Assembly: GCA_028571685.1 (NCBI GenBank)
Contig: CM053143.1
Coordinates: 55,483,208-55,547,207 of the forward strand
Reading direction: 5' to 3'
Length of the DNA stretch: 64,000 bases
From: Heterohyrax brucei
Lineage: Eukaryota > Chordata > Mammalia > Hyracoidea > Procaviidae
The notes below the pieces were generated by a model. That model saw only the letters and a program-made list of their open reading frames with translations. It was not told the origin of the DNA and ran no database searches. Each line of letters opens with the position of its first letter. The first letter of the stretch is position 1. The position numbers and the translations under genes were made by a program. This document shows positions 34,919-46,809 of this stretch, piece by piece.

Positions 34919-37393
34919 AGAACTACAAGACCTTACTACAAGAAACTAAGAGAGACTTCCATAAATGGAGAAACCTATCCTGCTCATGGATAGGAAGACT
35001 TAAAATTGTGAAAACGTCTATTTTACCCAAAGCATTCCACTTATATAATGCAACCCCAATACAAATTCCAGTGATCATTTTTTTAATGAGCTGGAGAAAC
35101 AAATTACCAACTTTGTTTGGAAAGGGAAGAGGCCCCAGATAAGTAAAGCACTACTGAAGAAGAAGAACGTACTGGGAGGCCTCTCACTACCTGACGTTAG
35201 AACTTATTACACTGCCACGATAGTCAAAACAGCCTGATACTGGTACAAAAAGAGACATATAGAACAGAGTTGAGACCCCAGAGATGCCACCATCCTCCTT
35301 GATCAGTTGATATGTGACAAAGCCCTTAAGACTTTAAATTGGGGTAAAAGCAATCTGTTTAACACACAGTGCTGGCAAAATTTCATATCCATCTGTAAAA
35401 AGCTGAAATAAGACTCATATCTCACACCTTATACAAAACCATGAGTTAGATCCGACTCAATGGCACTTGGCTTTGTCTTATACAAAACCAACTGAAACTG
35501 GATAAAAGACCTAAATATCAAATCTAAAATGATAAAGCTCATCCAAGAAAAAAATAGAATCAACAATGGAAGTTTAATACACAACTTAGACAGACTTCAA
35601 AATCTGACAAAGCTTGTTAAACAGAAAATAGATAAATGGGAACTACTAAGAATCAAACACATTTGTTCATCCAAAGACTTTATCAAAAGAATTAAAAGAC
35701 CATCTACAGAATGGGAAAAAATATTTGGCAACTATATGTTAGACCAACACCTGATCTCCATAATCTATAACGTACTACAAAATATCAATAAGAAGAAGAT
35801 AAATAATCCAATTAAGTGATGGGTGAAGGAGATGGACAGACACTTGACTAAAGAGGATATCCAGGCAGCCAAAAAGACACATGCAGAAATTCTCAAGATG
35901 ACTAGATATTAAAGAAATTCAAATCAAAACTATGATGAGATATCATCTCACCACAGCAAGCTTGGCCGTGATCCAAAAAATACAAAACAACAAGTGCTGG
36001 AGAGGCTGTGGAGAAATTGTAACTCTCCTACACTATTGGTGGGATTGCAAAATGGTACAACCTCTTTGGAAAGCAATTTGGCACTAACTTAAAAAGCTGG
36101 AAATAGATATACCATTTGACCCAGTAATTCCCCTGCTTAGAATATAGCCTACAGAATCAAGGGCATTGACACCAAAAGATACACATACATGAATATTTTT
36201 GCAGCATAGTCCACAATAGAAAAAGCTGGAATCAACCCAGGTGCCCAACAACAGATGAATGCATAAATAAACTATGGTATGTATACTCAATGGAACACTA
36301 TGCAATGATAAAGATCAGTGATGATTTTAGATAGCATTTCACAACCTGATTTCATTTGGAGGATGTTATGTCCAGTGAAAGCAGTAAGCGGCAAAAGGAC
36401 AAATGTTGTATGAGACCGCTATGATAAGAACTTTAAAACAGACTCGTGTATAGAAGAAAAGACTCTTTGATAGCTGCAAGCATGGGATGGGAGAGAGTTA
36501 GTTATAGATTAGATGGTTGATAGAAATTTTGTTGGGTGATATCAGTGACAGCACACATTAGATCAATTTAATTGGACTTCAACATAACATGAATACTCCT
36601 CCAATCTATTGCAAGGACAGAGTAACAGGTATGCGGTCCATGGACCATGCTCTCAGGGGACCTTGAGGCCAATTGGTATAACTAGCGTATAGCTGAGAGT
36701 CTTCTGCACCCCATATTGGTGAGTGGCATCTGGGGTCTTAAAAGCTAGCAAGTTGCCATCTGAGTCACATCAAATGGTCACAACTCAGCAGGAACAGATG
36801 TTCACCAAGGAACAAAATGACACAAGGGAAAGAGAACCTAGAAGACAGAGAGACCCACGTGAGTAGGTGACTACATTGACATGTGACTGGAGGAACCAGA
36901 TGATGGTCAGCCACCACCAGTGGTAGCTGTGATGGGGCTCAGAAAGTTGAGTCTCATTGGCAACATGAGAATAAAAAGCAGTGCAACCCGAGATCTCTAC
37001 TAAAAGACAGCAATTGATGGTCCAGGGACCTCAGGGTTCTTCTGAGAGCATGGCCTCTGGTTCTGGTGCTTCCCTTGTCCATAAATCATTACTGAAGTCA
37101 ACTGTTTGGACAGGAAAGGATTGGACTCTGAAACACAGAGTGACTATATTGTGTGTGCGCTTCATGGTTCTGTGCATCTATAGAATGTTGTCCTGCTGGC
37201 CTTTTATGGGAGGGGGGAAGAGGGGAGAGAAGAGGGGACAAGAGATTGTTAGGAGGATATGACATGTATAGAACTGATAGGAGGAGTGTGCTATCACTGG
37301 GCAGGGAGAACAGTGGGATCTGTGCACAGTCAGGCATGCAAATTTATATTGGATTGTACACTTTCACTCAATCGCAATAAATAAATAAATAAA
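34919..37393 (+). mobile_element. 5'-truncated L1 inserted in RTE
   Basis: About 2.47 kb of L1 3' portion. It starts in the ORF2 region that reads ENYKPLL in the full-length copy and ends in an A-rich AATAAATAAATAAA tail. ORF2 is broken by stops. Positions flanking the insert (ACCCTCAAG and AGTCTCTAG) look like a decayed TSD of the RTE sequence. It carries a 35-bp mini insert at 35442-35476. Confidence 0.87.
35442..35476 (+). repeat. 35-bp tail-only mini retroposon with 14-bp TSD
   Basis: The insert has the near-palindromic core GAGTTAGATCCGACTC followed by AATGGCACTTGGCTTTGT. It is flanked by a perfect 14-bp duplication, CTTATACAAAACCA (35428-35441 and 35477-35490). The full-length L1 at about 22570-22590 shows the same site once and without the insert, which proves an insertion into this L1. 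Confidence 0.85.
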
Positions 37394-37959
37394 GTCTCTA
37401 GTTGCAATACTGAAGGATTCTATGGGCAAAATATTGAACAATGCAGGAAGTCTCAAAAGAAGACAGAAAGAATACACAATCACTGTACCAAAAAGAATTG
37501 GCTGGTGCTCAACCATTTCAGGAGGTAGCATATGATCAAAACCACACTGATGATGAAGAAGGAATCCAAGTTGCACTAAAGGCATTGGTGAAAACAAGCC
37601 TCTAGGAATTGACTAAACATAAACTGAAATGTTTCAACCAACAGATGTAATGCTGTAAGTGCTCATTTGCCTAAACCAAGAAATTTGGAAGACAGCTTCC
37701 TGGACAACCATCAGGAAGAGATCCACATTTGTGCCCACACCAAAGAAGAGCGATCCAAATGGATGCAGAAATTATTGAACAACACCATTAATATCACAAA
37801 GAAGTAACATTTGAAAGTGGCTGCAGCAGAATACTGACAAAGATCTGCCAGAAATTTAAGCCAGATTCAGAAGAAAATGCAGAAAGAGAGATATCATGGT
37901 TGACATCAGATAGATATTGACTAAAAGCAGAGAACACCAGGAAGATGTTTATCTCCGTG

Positions 37960-38494
37960 TGTTTTAGTCTGCTAGTGCTGCTCTAACAGAAATACCACAA
38001 AGTGGATGGCTTCAGCAAAGAAAAGTTTATTCTTACACAGTCTGGTATGTTACAAGTCCAATTTCAGGGTGCCCACTCCAGGGGAAGGTGTTTCCTCTGT
38101 TAGCTCTGGAGGAAAGTCCTTGTGTTGCATCAGTCTGGCCAGGGAGCACCTTGGAGCAGGAATCTCAGGTCTGAAGGACGTGTTCTTTTCCCGGTGCTGC
38201 TTTCTTGATGGTGTGAGGTTCCCAATTCTCTGCTTGCTTCTCTCTTTTTATCTCCTGTAGGAAGAAAGGATAATAGGTGGTGCAAGCCGCACTCCAGGGA
38301 AATTCCCTTAGCAAGGGTGTTACAGTCCCACTGTAAGCCTTTTAACATAATCATTCCATCTATTAGCCACGGGCAGAGATTAGGATTTACAGCATCAGAA
38401 AATCCCAGAATAAAGAGCAATCACAGAATACCAGGAATCTTGGCCCAGCTTTACTACACATATTTTTAGGTGGGAGGCAATTCAATCCATGAAA
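37960..38494 (-). mobile_element. solo LTR, MaLR-like, inserted in RTE
   Basis: A 535-bp reverse copy starting TGTTTTAGTCTGCTAG. Its right end, 'caattcaatccatgaaa', is the reverse of the canonical 'tgtcatggattgaattg' start. It interrupts the RTE reading at 37959/38495. The TSD is poor (CCGTG versus CTGCA). No viral internal sequence. Confidence 0.85.
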
Positions 38495-39520
38495 CTGCAT
38501 TATCGACTTTGTAAAGGTATTTGACGGTGTGGAGCTTAACAAATTACAGATAACACTGAAAAGAATGGGAATTCCAGAAGGTAACAGTTGTGTTCACGCG
38601 GAACCTGTACATAGACCCAGAGTTAGTCATTTGAAAAGAACATGGGCACAGTGAGTGATTTAAGATTAGGAAAGATGTATGCCAGGATTGTACCCTTTCA
38701 CCATACTTACTTAATTTGTATGTTGTGAAAATAATCCAAGAAGTTCGACTCTGAGAAAAACAGGGCATCAGGATTGGAGAAAGATGAATTAACAACTTAG
38801 GGATATGCAAATGAAACAACATGTTTGCTGAAAGTAAAGAGGTCTTGAAGCACCTACTGATGAAGATCAAAGACTATAGCCTTTAGTGTTGACTACACCT
38901 CAATGTGAAGAAAATAAAAAATTGTCACAACTAGACCAATAAAGTAGCATCATGATAAGCAGAAAATATTGAAATTATCAAGGATTTCATTTTACTTCGA
39001 TTCAAAATCAATACATGTGGAAACATCAATCAAGAAATCAAACATTACATTGCACTGGAAAAATCTGCTATAAAAGAACTTTCAAAGTGTTTAGAAAGCA
39101 AAGATGTAACTTCAATGACTAAGGCACATCTGACTCAAACAATGGTATTTTTAATTGCCTCATATGCACCAGAAAGTTGGACAAAGGGTAAATGGATAAG
39201 GAAAACCAAAGAACTGATGCACTGAATTACAGAGTTGGTGAGGAGTGTTGAATATACCATGTATAAGCAGAAGAACAAACAAATTCGTCTCAGAAGAAGT
39301 ACAGCCAGAACACTCCTTGGAAGCAAAGATGCTGAGACTGTGTCTCATGCACTTTAGACATGTTATCAGGAGGAAGCAGTCACTGCCGAAGGACGCTGTG
39401 CTTGCTCAAGTAGAAGGTGAGCAAAAAAGAGGAAGAACCTTAATGGGATGGATTGATACAGGCTTCAACATGGGCTCAGAGACAGCTAAACGAGTGAAGA
39501 CGGTACAGGAACAGGCAGTA

Positions 39521-39968
39521 TTATAATTATAGAACTGAAAAGAAATGTTGTCAATCTTCAGAATCTCAAACTCACCCGGAAAGATACAAAAAAGGAAGTG
39601 TGCAAATTTCCTTAGTTTATAAATTAAGTATAAAGAGTCAGTTTTTACATACAAATTTTCAACAATTATTTAACTTTGAAAAACACCAATAAGAGGACTT
39701 TATTAACAAGAAGGGAAAAGATGTTAGGGAAGTTGGGTAAATAAACTAAGTCTTCACCTATGAAAGAGAAAATCAGTAGAAGTTTCTAAATTTTATTAAG
39801 GTATAACAGTAAAAGTGTACCTCTGTGGAGGTAATTACAGAAAAAGAATATATTGACTTTTAAGAACACCTGCCTCGGGGAACAGCAAGAAAGAAATCTG
39901 TGAAAGGGAAGTCTTTCCATCATAAGCCCTTCTGTACCACTTAATTTAACATGTCCTTGTATTACTTT
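39521..39968. other. unique DNA, no gene seen
   Basis: AT-rich, no recognised repeat or exon. Confidence 0.4.
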
Positions 39969-40128
39969 TGGAAACTCTGGTGGTATAGTGGCTAAGAGCT
40001 ACAGCGGCTAACCAAAAAGTCGGCAGTTTGAATCCACCAGTCACTCCTTGGTAATTCTATGGGCATTTCCACTGTGTACTATAGGGCTGCTATGAGTCTC
40101 AGTCCAATCAGTGACAGAGAGTTTTTCA
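39969..40128 (+). repeat. AfroSINE
   Basis: Forward copy from 'ggaaactctggtggtatagt' to 'cagagagtttttcatt', with box B-like 'cagtttgaatccacc'. Confidence 0.9.
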
Positions 40129-40479
40129 TTAGTTTCACAAGAAAATGTTTTCTGAAAATTAGAATCCATATATTAGTTGAGTGTGGAACTTCACCTGTGC
40201 TAATATAGCCTTTGAAGAAGTGTCAGAAGACTCCGTGCACCCAACTAATGTATGCACTTGAAAGAAGAAAAAAGTTTTAGCAGATGTAATTAAAATTATT
40301 AATGTGAAATTTCCTCCTGAAACAGAGATGACACCATGGCCACCGTGTTGATATGGAATGCATGAATCATGACTTAGTTCCCTCTTTTTTAAGGATGCCA
40401 TAGAACCTTCTACACATGGAGTAAGATGCTTATAAGGTATTAGGGTAATTTTTGTCCCTTTTAGTACTATTGCCTCCAG

Positions 40480-40643
40480 ACAAAACCAAATCCATCACCG
40501 TCAAAAACTGATTCTGTCTCATAACAAGCCAATAGGATAGACTACAGCTGCCCCGCAGGGTATTCAAGGAGTGGCTAGAGGATTTGAACTGCCAATCCTT
40601 TAGTTTGCAGCTGTAGTGCCTAACCACTGTACTTCCAGGGATC
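40480..40643 (-). repeat. AfroSINE
   Basis: Reverse copy from 'caaaaccaaatccatcaccg' to 'accactgtacttccagggat'. Confidence 0.9.
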
Positions 40644-41570
40644 TCAAGTGTTTCCCAAACTTGACAGTTAGGTCAAAATCGCTTGAGAAGGACTTTAAGC
40701 TTAAGGATTCCCAAATCCCACCTGCAAAGAGTTTTATTTGGTAGCTTCCCATGTGATTCTGATATTCACTCAAACCTGAGGACAACTGCTGGGGGTCATT
40801 AGATCATTAACCAAAAAACTTGTTCTACCAGAAATAGAAAGTAACCTGCAAGGTTCAACGTACTCAGTTTTGTAGAAAAAGGGGGAAAAGAATCAAGTCC
40901 CCATATTTACAAATCCATATACGTCAAAAGATGTAAATTTTCTAGTCCTTCACTGATTAACTTGTAGCTGCTCTTCTTTTAAAAAACTGATTTATCCACT
41001 TTACCTTGCAGTCTTTAGTATACTTCTTTTTATCATGTCATTGTAGATTTATAGAAATATTCTTTCCCAAGGAAGACTTTGTTTCATATAAACTGAAAAA
41101 TATGAAACCTTTTTATTAAGTGATACTTACTGACATACAAAAGTGAACCTCTGTATCATCTGCCATATTTTTAGCAAATGGCAAACTATTCCAAATCCAC
41201 CAATATTTAATAATATAAATGTAAACCCATAATTCTATGACTGCCAAAAACCTAGCACTGATACCAAGAAAGAAGGAATAGAAGACAAGAAAAGTGTAAA
41301 AATGAGGAAATGGGATGACAGTGATATTACTAAAAAATTATGGATTCCTAAAAATTATAATAATAATAAATAGGTTGATTTTTGCCCTGTGAATGAAGCA
41401 TCTGCTGTACACTGTTAATATCTCCAGTGTTTAATGGTACAAGATGAATATCCTCCCCCAATAAACACATTTTTCTGTAGTATTCATAAGTACTGAGGTC
41501 AAGGGTTTCCATAGAGATAATATTTGTACACTGACCACTTAAGTGGTGAGAGCTTGCTCAGACTACCTGT
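40644..41570. other. unique AT-rich DNA
   Basis: No recognised repeat, RNA gene or exon. Confidence 0.4.
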
Positions 41571-41727
41571 ACCATAAGCATTGCTGTCCAGTCAATTTCA
41601 AGTTATGTTGACCCTGTAGGACAAAGTAGAATGTCCCCACTGGGTTTCCAAGAAGCAGATGGTGGGCTAGAACTGCTGACCTTTTGGTTAGCAGCTATAT
41701 GTTTTACCGCTGGTCCACAGGGCTCCT
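41571..41727 (-). repeat. AfroSINE
   Basis: Reverse copy from 'accataagcattgctgtcca' to 'gctggtccacagggctcc'. Confidence 0.9.
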
Positions 41728-41835
41728 TGCTTGGGCCATCTATTAATTTATTTTCCCCCCAACATCATCGAGCTTGTTTAGAAAATAGCTTTAGAAAGCA
41801 AATCTTGTGACCTTTAAAACCTCTTCCAAGGTATC

Positions 41836-41912
41836 AAAAAAAAAAAAAAAAAAAAAAAAACCCAATGCCATTGAGCCAATTTCAACTCACAGTGAATTTC
41901 CAAGGTACCAGG
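41836..41912 (-). repeat. AfroSINE 3' fragment with 25-base homopolymer tail
   Basis: A25 (41836-41860) followed by 'cccaatgccattgagccaat' and a short body. In SINE orientation this is a 5'-truncated copy ending in a pure T run. Confidence 0.8.
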
Positions 41913-42601
41913 ATATGATAAAAGTCATCTTGGTTTTCTTCTTCAAACAGTAAGTAAGTGTACACATTTTCAAAAATATTGTCAAAGAGTGCACAGTCAG
42001 AGTAAAAGCTTTATTAAGAAAGCCTTCTTCAAGGGACCCTGGTGGAAGATCTTTTCTTTCTCTTTTTTTTTTAAATTCCCTCTCCTACAAGGATTGTTAG
42101 TGTTCTAACATATCATGTAGAAGTGAACTTCTAAAAATGAAATACAAATGGACACAGCAAAAGCACAAGCCCAAATGATTTATTATTTGATTTGATGGAT
42201 ATAAAATTACTCAGTTAAATTGCCTTAAGACTTTCTAAACACTCTTGGTTTCTATAATTGTCCTGCGATGGACCAGCTGTCCTGCAAACCACACTCAGCT
42301 TAGGCTACTCTTTATCAGAACGTTTATCGGGCCTTTCTATTAAGGTTCATAACTTCAAGCCTCATGTAAAACAATAACAGTAAAAGGCTGCTTAACTTGG
42401 GAATTTATGAAGTCTCATGTAAACATCATGAATATTTTACATATCAGTGAGCATAAATAAATATGAAACATCCATGCTGTGACCCATCGCCTCAGCATGC
42501 ATCCAGGTCTGGGCAGGGTAACCTCACCTTCGAATTCGCTGCTTCTCTTCCATCTCCTACTCTGGCCATTTCTCACCTTCACTGTTGAGATGTTTATCTT
42601 T

Positions 42602-42602
<1 letters not shown>
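41913..42602. other. unique DNA, no gene seen
   Basis: No recognised repeat or exon before the T28 run. Confidence 0.4.

Positions 42603-42630
<28 letters not shown>
42603..42630 (+). repeat. T28 homopolymer
   Basis: 28 consecutive T, 20 bp left of an AfroSINE head, with no obvious element of its own. Confidence 0.9.
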
Positions 42631-42634
<4 letters not shown>

Positions 42635-42650
42635 CCCTTAATTGTTTATG

Positions 42651-42776
42651 GAACCCCTGGTGGCTTAGTGGTTAGGAATTGAGATGCTCACCAGGGCACT
42701 CCTTGGAAACTCTGAGGGTGAACTTCTGATTCCTGTGTGTGTTGGAATTGACTGGACAGCGGTGAACTCTGGGGTT
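42651..42776 (+). repeat. AfroSINE with internal deletion
   Basis: The head 'gaacccctggtggcttagtg' is joined to 'accagggcactccttggaaa', with the middle of the tRNA-like part (including box B) missing. It ends at 'gaactctggggtttatc'. Confidence 0.83.
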
Positions 42777-42973
42777 TATCAGTTGAAGACTGTTTTCTTT
42801 CATTGTTAGTATAATTGTTAAGATGATTTAAATTAACTATGGATTGATTTCTGAGCTCACTTTTTTTTCCCCCCCGCTAGTCAAGTGCTGGTTGATACAT
42901 TCCCAAGCAGTTTCTTTGTTTAACCGAAATACTTTTATCTATGCTTTTCCTACTTTAATTTGCTGAGAAAAAG

Positions 42974-43032
42974 AAAAAAAAAAAAAAAAAAAAAAAACTG
43001 CTGTCGAGTCGATTGTGACTCATAACGACCGT
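42974..43032 (-). repeat. AfroSINE/RTE tail fragment with A24 run
   Basis: A24 (42974-42997) followed by CTGCTGTCGAGTCGATTGTG and 'actcataacgacc', then unrelated sequence. A severely 5'-truncated copy, in SINE orientation ending in T24. Confidence 0.75.
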
Positions 43033-44326
43033 AACAAGAGTTAAATTCATGATTGAGGTTCAAACTGAAAAGGCCTTTTTGTCCCGTACTTGGGTTTAAA
43101 TACAAGCTCTCTGTCGGTGCTCTCCAATGCTGGTCAGCACCCCGTGGGGCGCACACGGGAACCTCAGGCACTCTTCTGCAGTTTAGTGATGGCAAGCCTG
43201 GCGTCCCAAAGCTGCAGCTGACCTAGGTAGAAGAAAGGCGTTAGAGAGAAGAGAGAAAAAAAACCTACGTTAGAATACCTGTACTAAAAATGTTGGAAAC
43301 ATTATTACGTGAACATATTTTGAACTCAAGATTTTTTTACTCATGTATTTCGCGGTTTAAAAAAAAAAAAAAAAAATCAAATCCTCCTATCCTTGCGCTG
43401 TTTATGTATTCACAAAGTGAGATTTTTTTAAAAAAGGCTTGCTTCTAAAAACTGTTTTATTCCTTCTATACCTCATTAAAACCTAATCACTGTTAAACTC
43501 AGGGCAGATTTCTGGGTAAACATTTATCTTGCTTCCATCTGTTAGCTTAGACAGCCTTTTCGGGCCAGACCCCGCTCTGAGCCCGCATCTCTGACAGAGC
43601 CTTGGCAACCACTGCGGAGCTGGGCCCCGCACCGCAGTCATCCTTCTCTAGTGACATCAACTCACAGTAGTTGCTTTGCTAGTCCCAGCCTGGCCTCTGC
43701 GAAAGGAGGGTGTGATTACAGTAGGAAGTGTCACACGGGTATAATTCAATCAGATTTGGGCACGCTCCCATCCCCTGCTGGCAGTCGGCTCAGGGACTCT
43801 GTCAGCCTTCTGGAACCTTCACCCCACTCAGGCCAGCAATGTTTATCGTCACTCTTGAGATACACTTGGCAGCTGCAGAGCCCAGCGTCAAGCTGTGAAG
43901 TGTGTGCCGCCAGCAACGACTGTGCCGTCTGGCTTCAGGAGTGGACATTTTCCCCTTGGATTTTTTTCCCTGCCTCCATAAATGCTGTCATTTTTATTTT
44001 TGCACATGGAAGAAAGGAAAGGGGTCTAGAGGGAAGGAAATAACGGAGGTACTCCATCTAACTCAGAGCTGCTGAGGTCAGAGGTGGCATTGTGTGAAAA
44101 TGCATTGTCTTCACTGACTTTGTCATAATATTCTTGGATAAATCATTCTTTATGCTAATTTGCTTTTTCTCAGCTAATTAAAGGATATGATTCATTTTTC
44201 TGTCTTGCCTTTGCTCCTTCCTTGTTATCCTCCTAGATTAAATGGGTTGTTTTCTGGAACGTTGCTTTTGCCCTCAGTCTTTGTCAAATGTTACACATAT
44301 TTTCTTTCTACTACCTCCAGATTTTA
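43033..44326. other. unique DNA with a GC-richer block
   Basis: The part at about 43550-43970 is visibly richer in G and C than its surroundings, lacks recognised repeats and contains several CpGs. It also holds the longest open frame not explained by a transposon (43651-44043, plus). That frame has no recognisable domain and is probably chance. A18 occurs at 43359-43376. The block could be a conserved regulatory element or the edge of a transcript. Confidence 0.4.
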
Positions 44327-44430
44327 ACGGGTGTGACCCTAGAAGACAGAGTAGAACTGCCTCAGGGTTTCCAAAGAGTGGTTAATGGGTACAGACTGCC
44401 AGCTCTTAACCACTGCACCCCCAGAGCTCT
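44327..44430 (-). repeat. AfroSINE, shortened
   Basis: Reverse copy from 'acgggtgtgaccctagaaga' to 'ccactgcacccccagagctc', lacking part of the middle. Confidence 0.8.
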
Positions 44431-44505
44431 TAAACAGGCCATTCACATGCAAAATACTGCTAAATTTAAAGACATAGCAGCTATTTATCCAAATAACATG
44501 AGCTT

Positions 44506-44664
44506 TGGGAAAACGCTGGTGCCATAGTGGTCAGGTGTTACGTCTGGTAACCAAAAGATGGGCAGTTTGAATCCACGAGGCATTCCTTGGTAACTTTATG
44601 GAACAGTTTTATTCTGTCCCATGGGGTGGCTACAGATTGGAATCAACTTGACCGCTAAAGATCC
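44506..44664 (+). repeat. AfroSINE
   Basis: Forward copy from 'gggaaaacgctggtgccata' to 'gaatcaacttgaccgctaaa'. Confidence 0.87.
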
Positions 44665-45524
44665 AAAACCAACCCTGGGGCCGTAGAGTTTATCAGAGAC
44701 ATTGTGTGTAGTGGAAGGAATGAGAGTCTGGATTGATTCCACTACCAACACAGTACAGACCTCAACTAAGTCCCTTTTCTGGACTCAAATTCCGTTTTCT
44801 CTATTGTAAGGAAAAAAAAAAACCTACATCTGACAAGTCATGCAGTGAGACAATAAAACTTCAGTTGAGGATGTAAGGATGCAATTCCATGAACTTACAT
44901 ATAATATTTATTACCTGCACCAAGTTCAGCTCTATAAGCTTCAACTTTGGTGCATGTTGGCTTGCTTTATGAGGTAATTCTGGATTACATTCTCAGACTC
45001 CAGACCTCTGTGCACCTGTTTATCCTTTGTCAAGGCACAATTAGTGCCTTGTCAGTGTCTGGACATGTTCTCCTCCTCCCTTTCACTAGGATTCTGCCTT
45101 ACACACAGGAGAGAAGCTGAAAGAAGCCCAATTCCAGTAAGGAAAGATCCCTGCTGTGCTAGCAGAAAGGAGGACCTCTTCAACAGACATGCAATGCCAA
45201 AATGATAATATGTTTCCCGGAAAGAGATACTCCTTGAAGCTATTTAGTTTGTATGGCAAAGTAGTTCTGGTTAAAATGAACCTAGATAAATCAAGCTAGA
45301 CAGCAGCTACCAATGTGACTCTTAGAAATGAAGCATTTGCCTGTTGTATGGAACAGTGACATTTCAGATTACCAGGGAAAATACAGCATCCCAGCATTCT
45401 CTTCATATTCAGTATATATATAATATATATATGCAGAATATATATGTAAAGCCAAAATATACATATACAAAATCAAAAATATGTATGCATATATATATAA
45501 TTTTAAAAAAATATGTACATATAA
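44665..45524. other. unique DNA ending in an AT microsatellite
   Basis: No gene recognised. The right end (about 45412-45500) is rich in TATA repeats and gives spurious Tyr/Ile-rich open frames. Confidence 0.45.
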
Positions 45525-45677
45525 AAACCAAAAACTAAACCCAATTACCATTGGGTTTATTCTGACTTGTAGCAACCCTATAGGACAGAGTAGAACTACC
45601 TCAAAGAATGGATCTGAAATGCCAAGCTTTTGGGTAGCAGCCATAGCTCTTAACCACTATGCCACCAGGGTTTCCAT
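45525..45677 (-). repeat. AfroSINE in AT-rich site
   Basis: Reverse copy from 'aaaccaaaaactaaacccaa' to 'atgccaccagggtttcc', flanked on both sides by 'atgta.ata' sequence that may be a TSD in the microsatellite. Confidence 0.9.
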
Positions 45678-45866
45678 GAATGTATATATATATACAGCCT
45701 AAGATATATAAAGCCATTCTTGAAAACTTATTCCAAACATAAAGGTCTGAATATTTGTATTTATACATAAAAATATGTGGTCAGCCTACTGAATTAATGT
45801 GTAATAGAATATTTATTAAGTTTATTATAGTAAAGTTTATTAAGCACTCCTTATGTACTAAACCTT

Positions 45867-46031
45867 GGAAACCCTAGCGGCAAAGCAATGATGTGCTACA
45901 GCTGCTAACAAATAGGATCAGCAGGTCAAATCCTCCAGGAGCTCCTTGGAAACTCCACAGGGTAATCTACTCTGTCCTATAGGATCGCTGGGAGTCAGCA
46001 TCAGCTCAATGGTACTGGGTTTGGTTTTGAT
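45867..46031 (+). repeat. AfroSINE with perfect 17-bp TSD
   Basis: A 165-bp copy from 'ggaaaccctagcggcaaagc' to 'gggtttggttttgat'. The 17-bp duplication CTTATGTACTAAACCTT flanks it exactly (45850-45866 and 46032-46048). It is the best-defined SINE boundary in the window. Confidence 0.96.
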
Positions 46032-46386
46032 CTTATGTACTAAACCTTAGTTAAATATGCTATCTTCATGTGTTAAGTAGATACTGTTCCCATTTGAAGA
46101 TACTTAAGTATAGAGAAGCTAATTTACTCAAAGTGACACAAATGATGAAAATGAAACTTTGATACATTTAATCTAAGGTGCCTGGCTCCAGAGCCCACCA
46201 TGCTCCTCTCTGCTATACTTGTATCAAATCCTGTAGATTTAAAACATAACCTTTGCTTTGACACTTACGAATTTTATCTTCCAAACAAGCTATTTAAATT
46301 GTTGATAAGTCCACTTCTCAATAGTAATATAGACCAGCTCAAGAGATTGCTTTGAGCACCAAGTGAGAAAATATATGAAAAGCTTC

Positions 46387-46809
46387 CATTTTAGTCACCT
46401 AGTACTGCTTCATGAACAGAAATTTTATTGTCAAAGTCCGGTAAGCCACAAATCTGTTCACAAGTTGTAAGTCCTTTAATAAGAGAAATTATCACAGTCC
46501 GGTAGGCTGGGTCTAAATTCAGTGAGAGCATCTCGGCACAGGAACCTCAGGTCCAGAGGATGTGCTCTGAACTTGGTGCTGCCTTCTTGGTGGTATGAGG
46601 TTCCGGACTCACTCTGCTCGCTTCTCTCCCTTCTATCTCACAAGCTAGAAGCTTGAGTCCACCTCACCATCCCAGCTGCTGCCCATTCTCCCTCACCAAC
46701 ATTGGAGGCAGGATTCATAACACACAGAAGGAATCACACTACACTGGGACTCACAGCCAAGTCAAATGAATACATATATTTTTCTGGGGACACAGTGCAA
46801 TCCATGACA
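46387..46809 (-). mobile_element. solo LTR, MaLR-like
   Basis: Reverse copy of about 420 bp, starting near CATTTTAGTCACCTAG and ending GCAATCCATGACA. The flanking 5-bp sites GCTTC and ACTTC match at 4 of 5. It contains a short internal repeat ('cagtccggtaggct' and 'aaagtccggtaagcc'). No viral gene. Confidence 0.82.

Larger units (their letters stand above)
34455..39520 (+). mobile_element. RTE LINE split by L1 and by a solo LTR
   Basis: One forward RTE copy in three parts: about 34455-34918, 37394-37959 and 38495-39520, together about 2.05 kb. The order of its pieces matches the family. The segment before the L1 ('gcttgctcttgaacatagag', 'aagctgaaaggactgaac') continues after it with 'tctctagttgcaatactgaa'. 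The segment before the LTR ('gaagatgtttatctc') continues after it with 'ttatcgactttgtaaaggta'. The RT palm is at about 38500-38800 and the C-terminal region at about 39230-39500. Stops throughout. Confidence 0.85.

Noticed and set aside
43651-44043. 130-codon plus-strand frame as a real gene
   Set aside because: No domain, no homologue recognised, no splice or promoter context. GC-richer DNA has fewer chance stops.
44200-44240. 3' splice site (long pyrimidine tract ending CCTCCTAG)
   Set aside because: No matching 5' splice site or coding signal was found downstream; isolated acceptor-like tracts are common.
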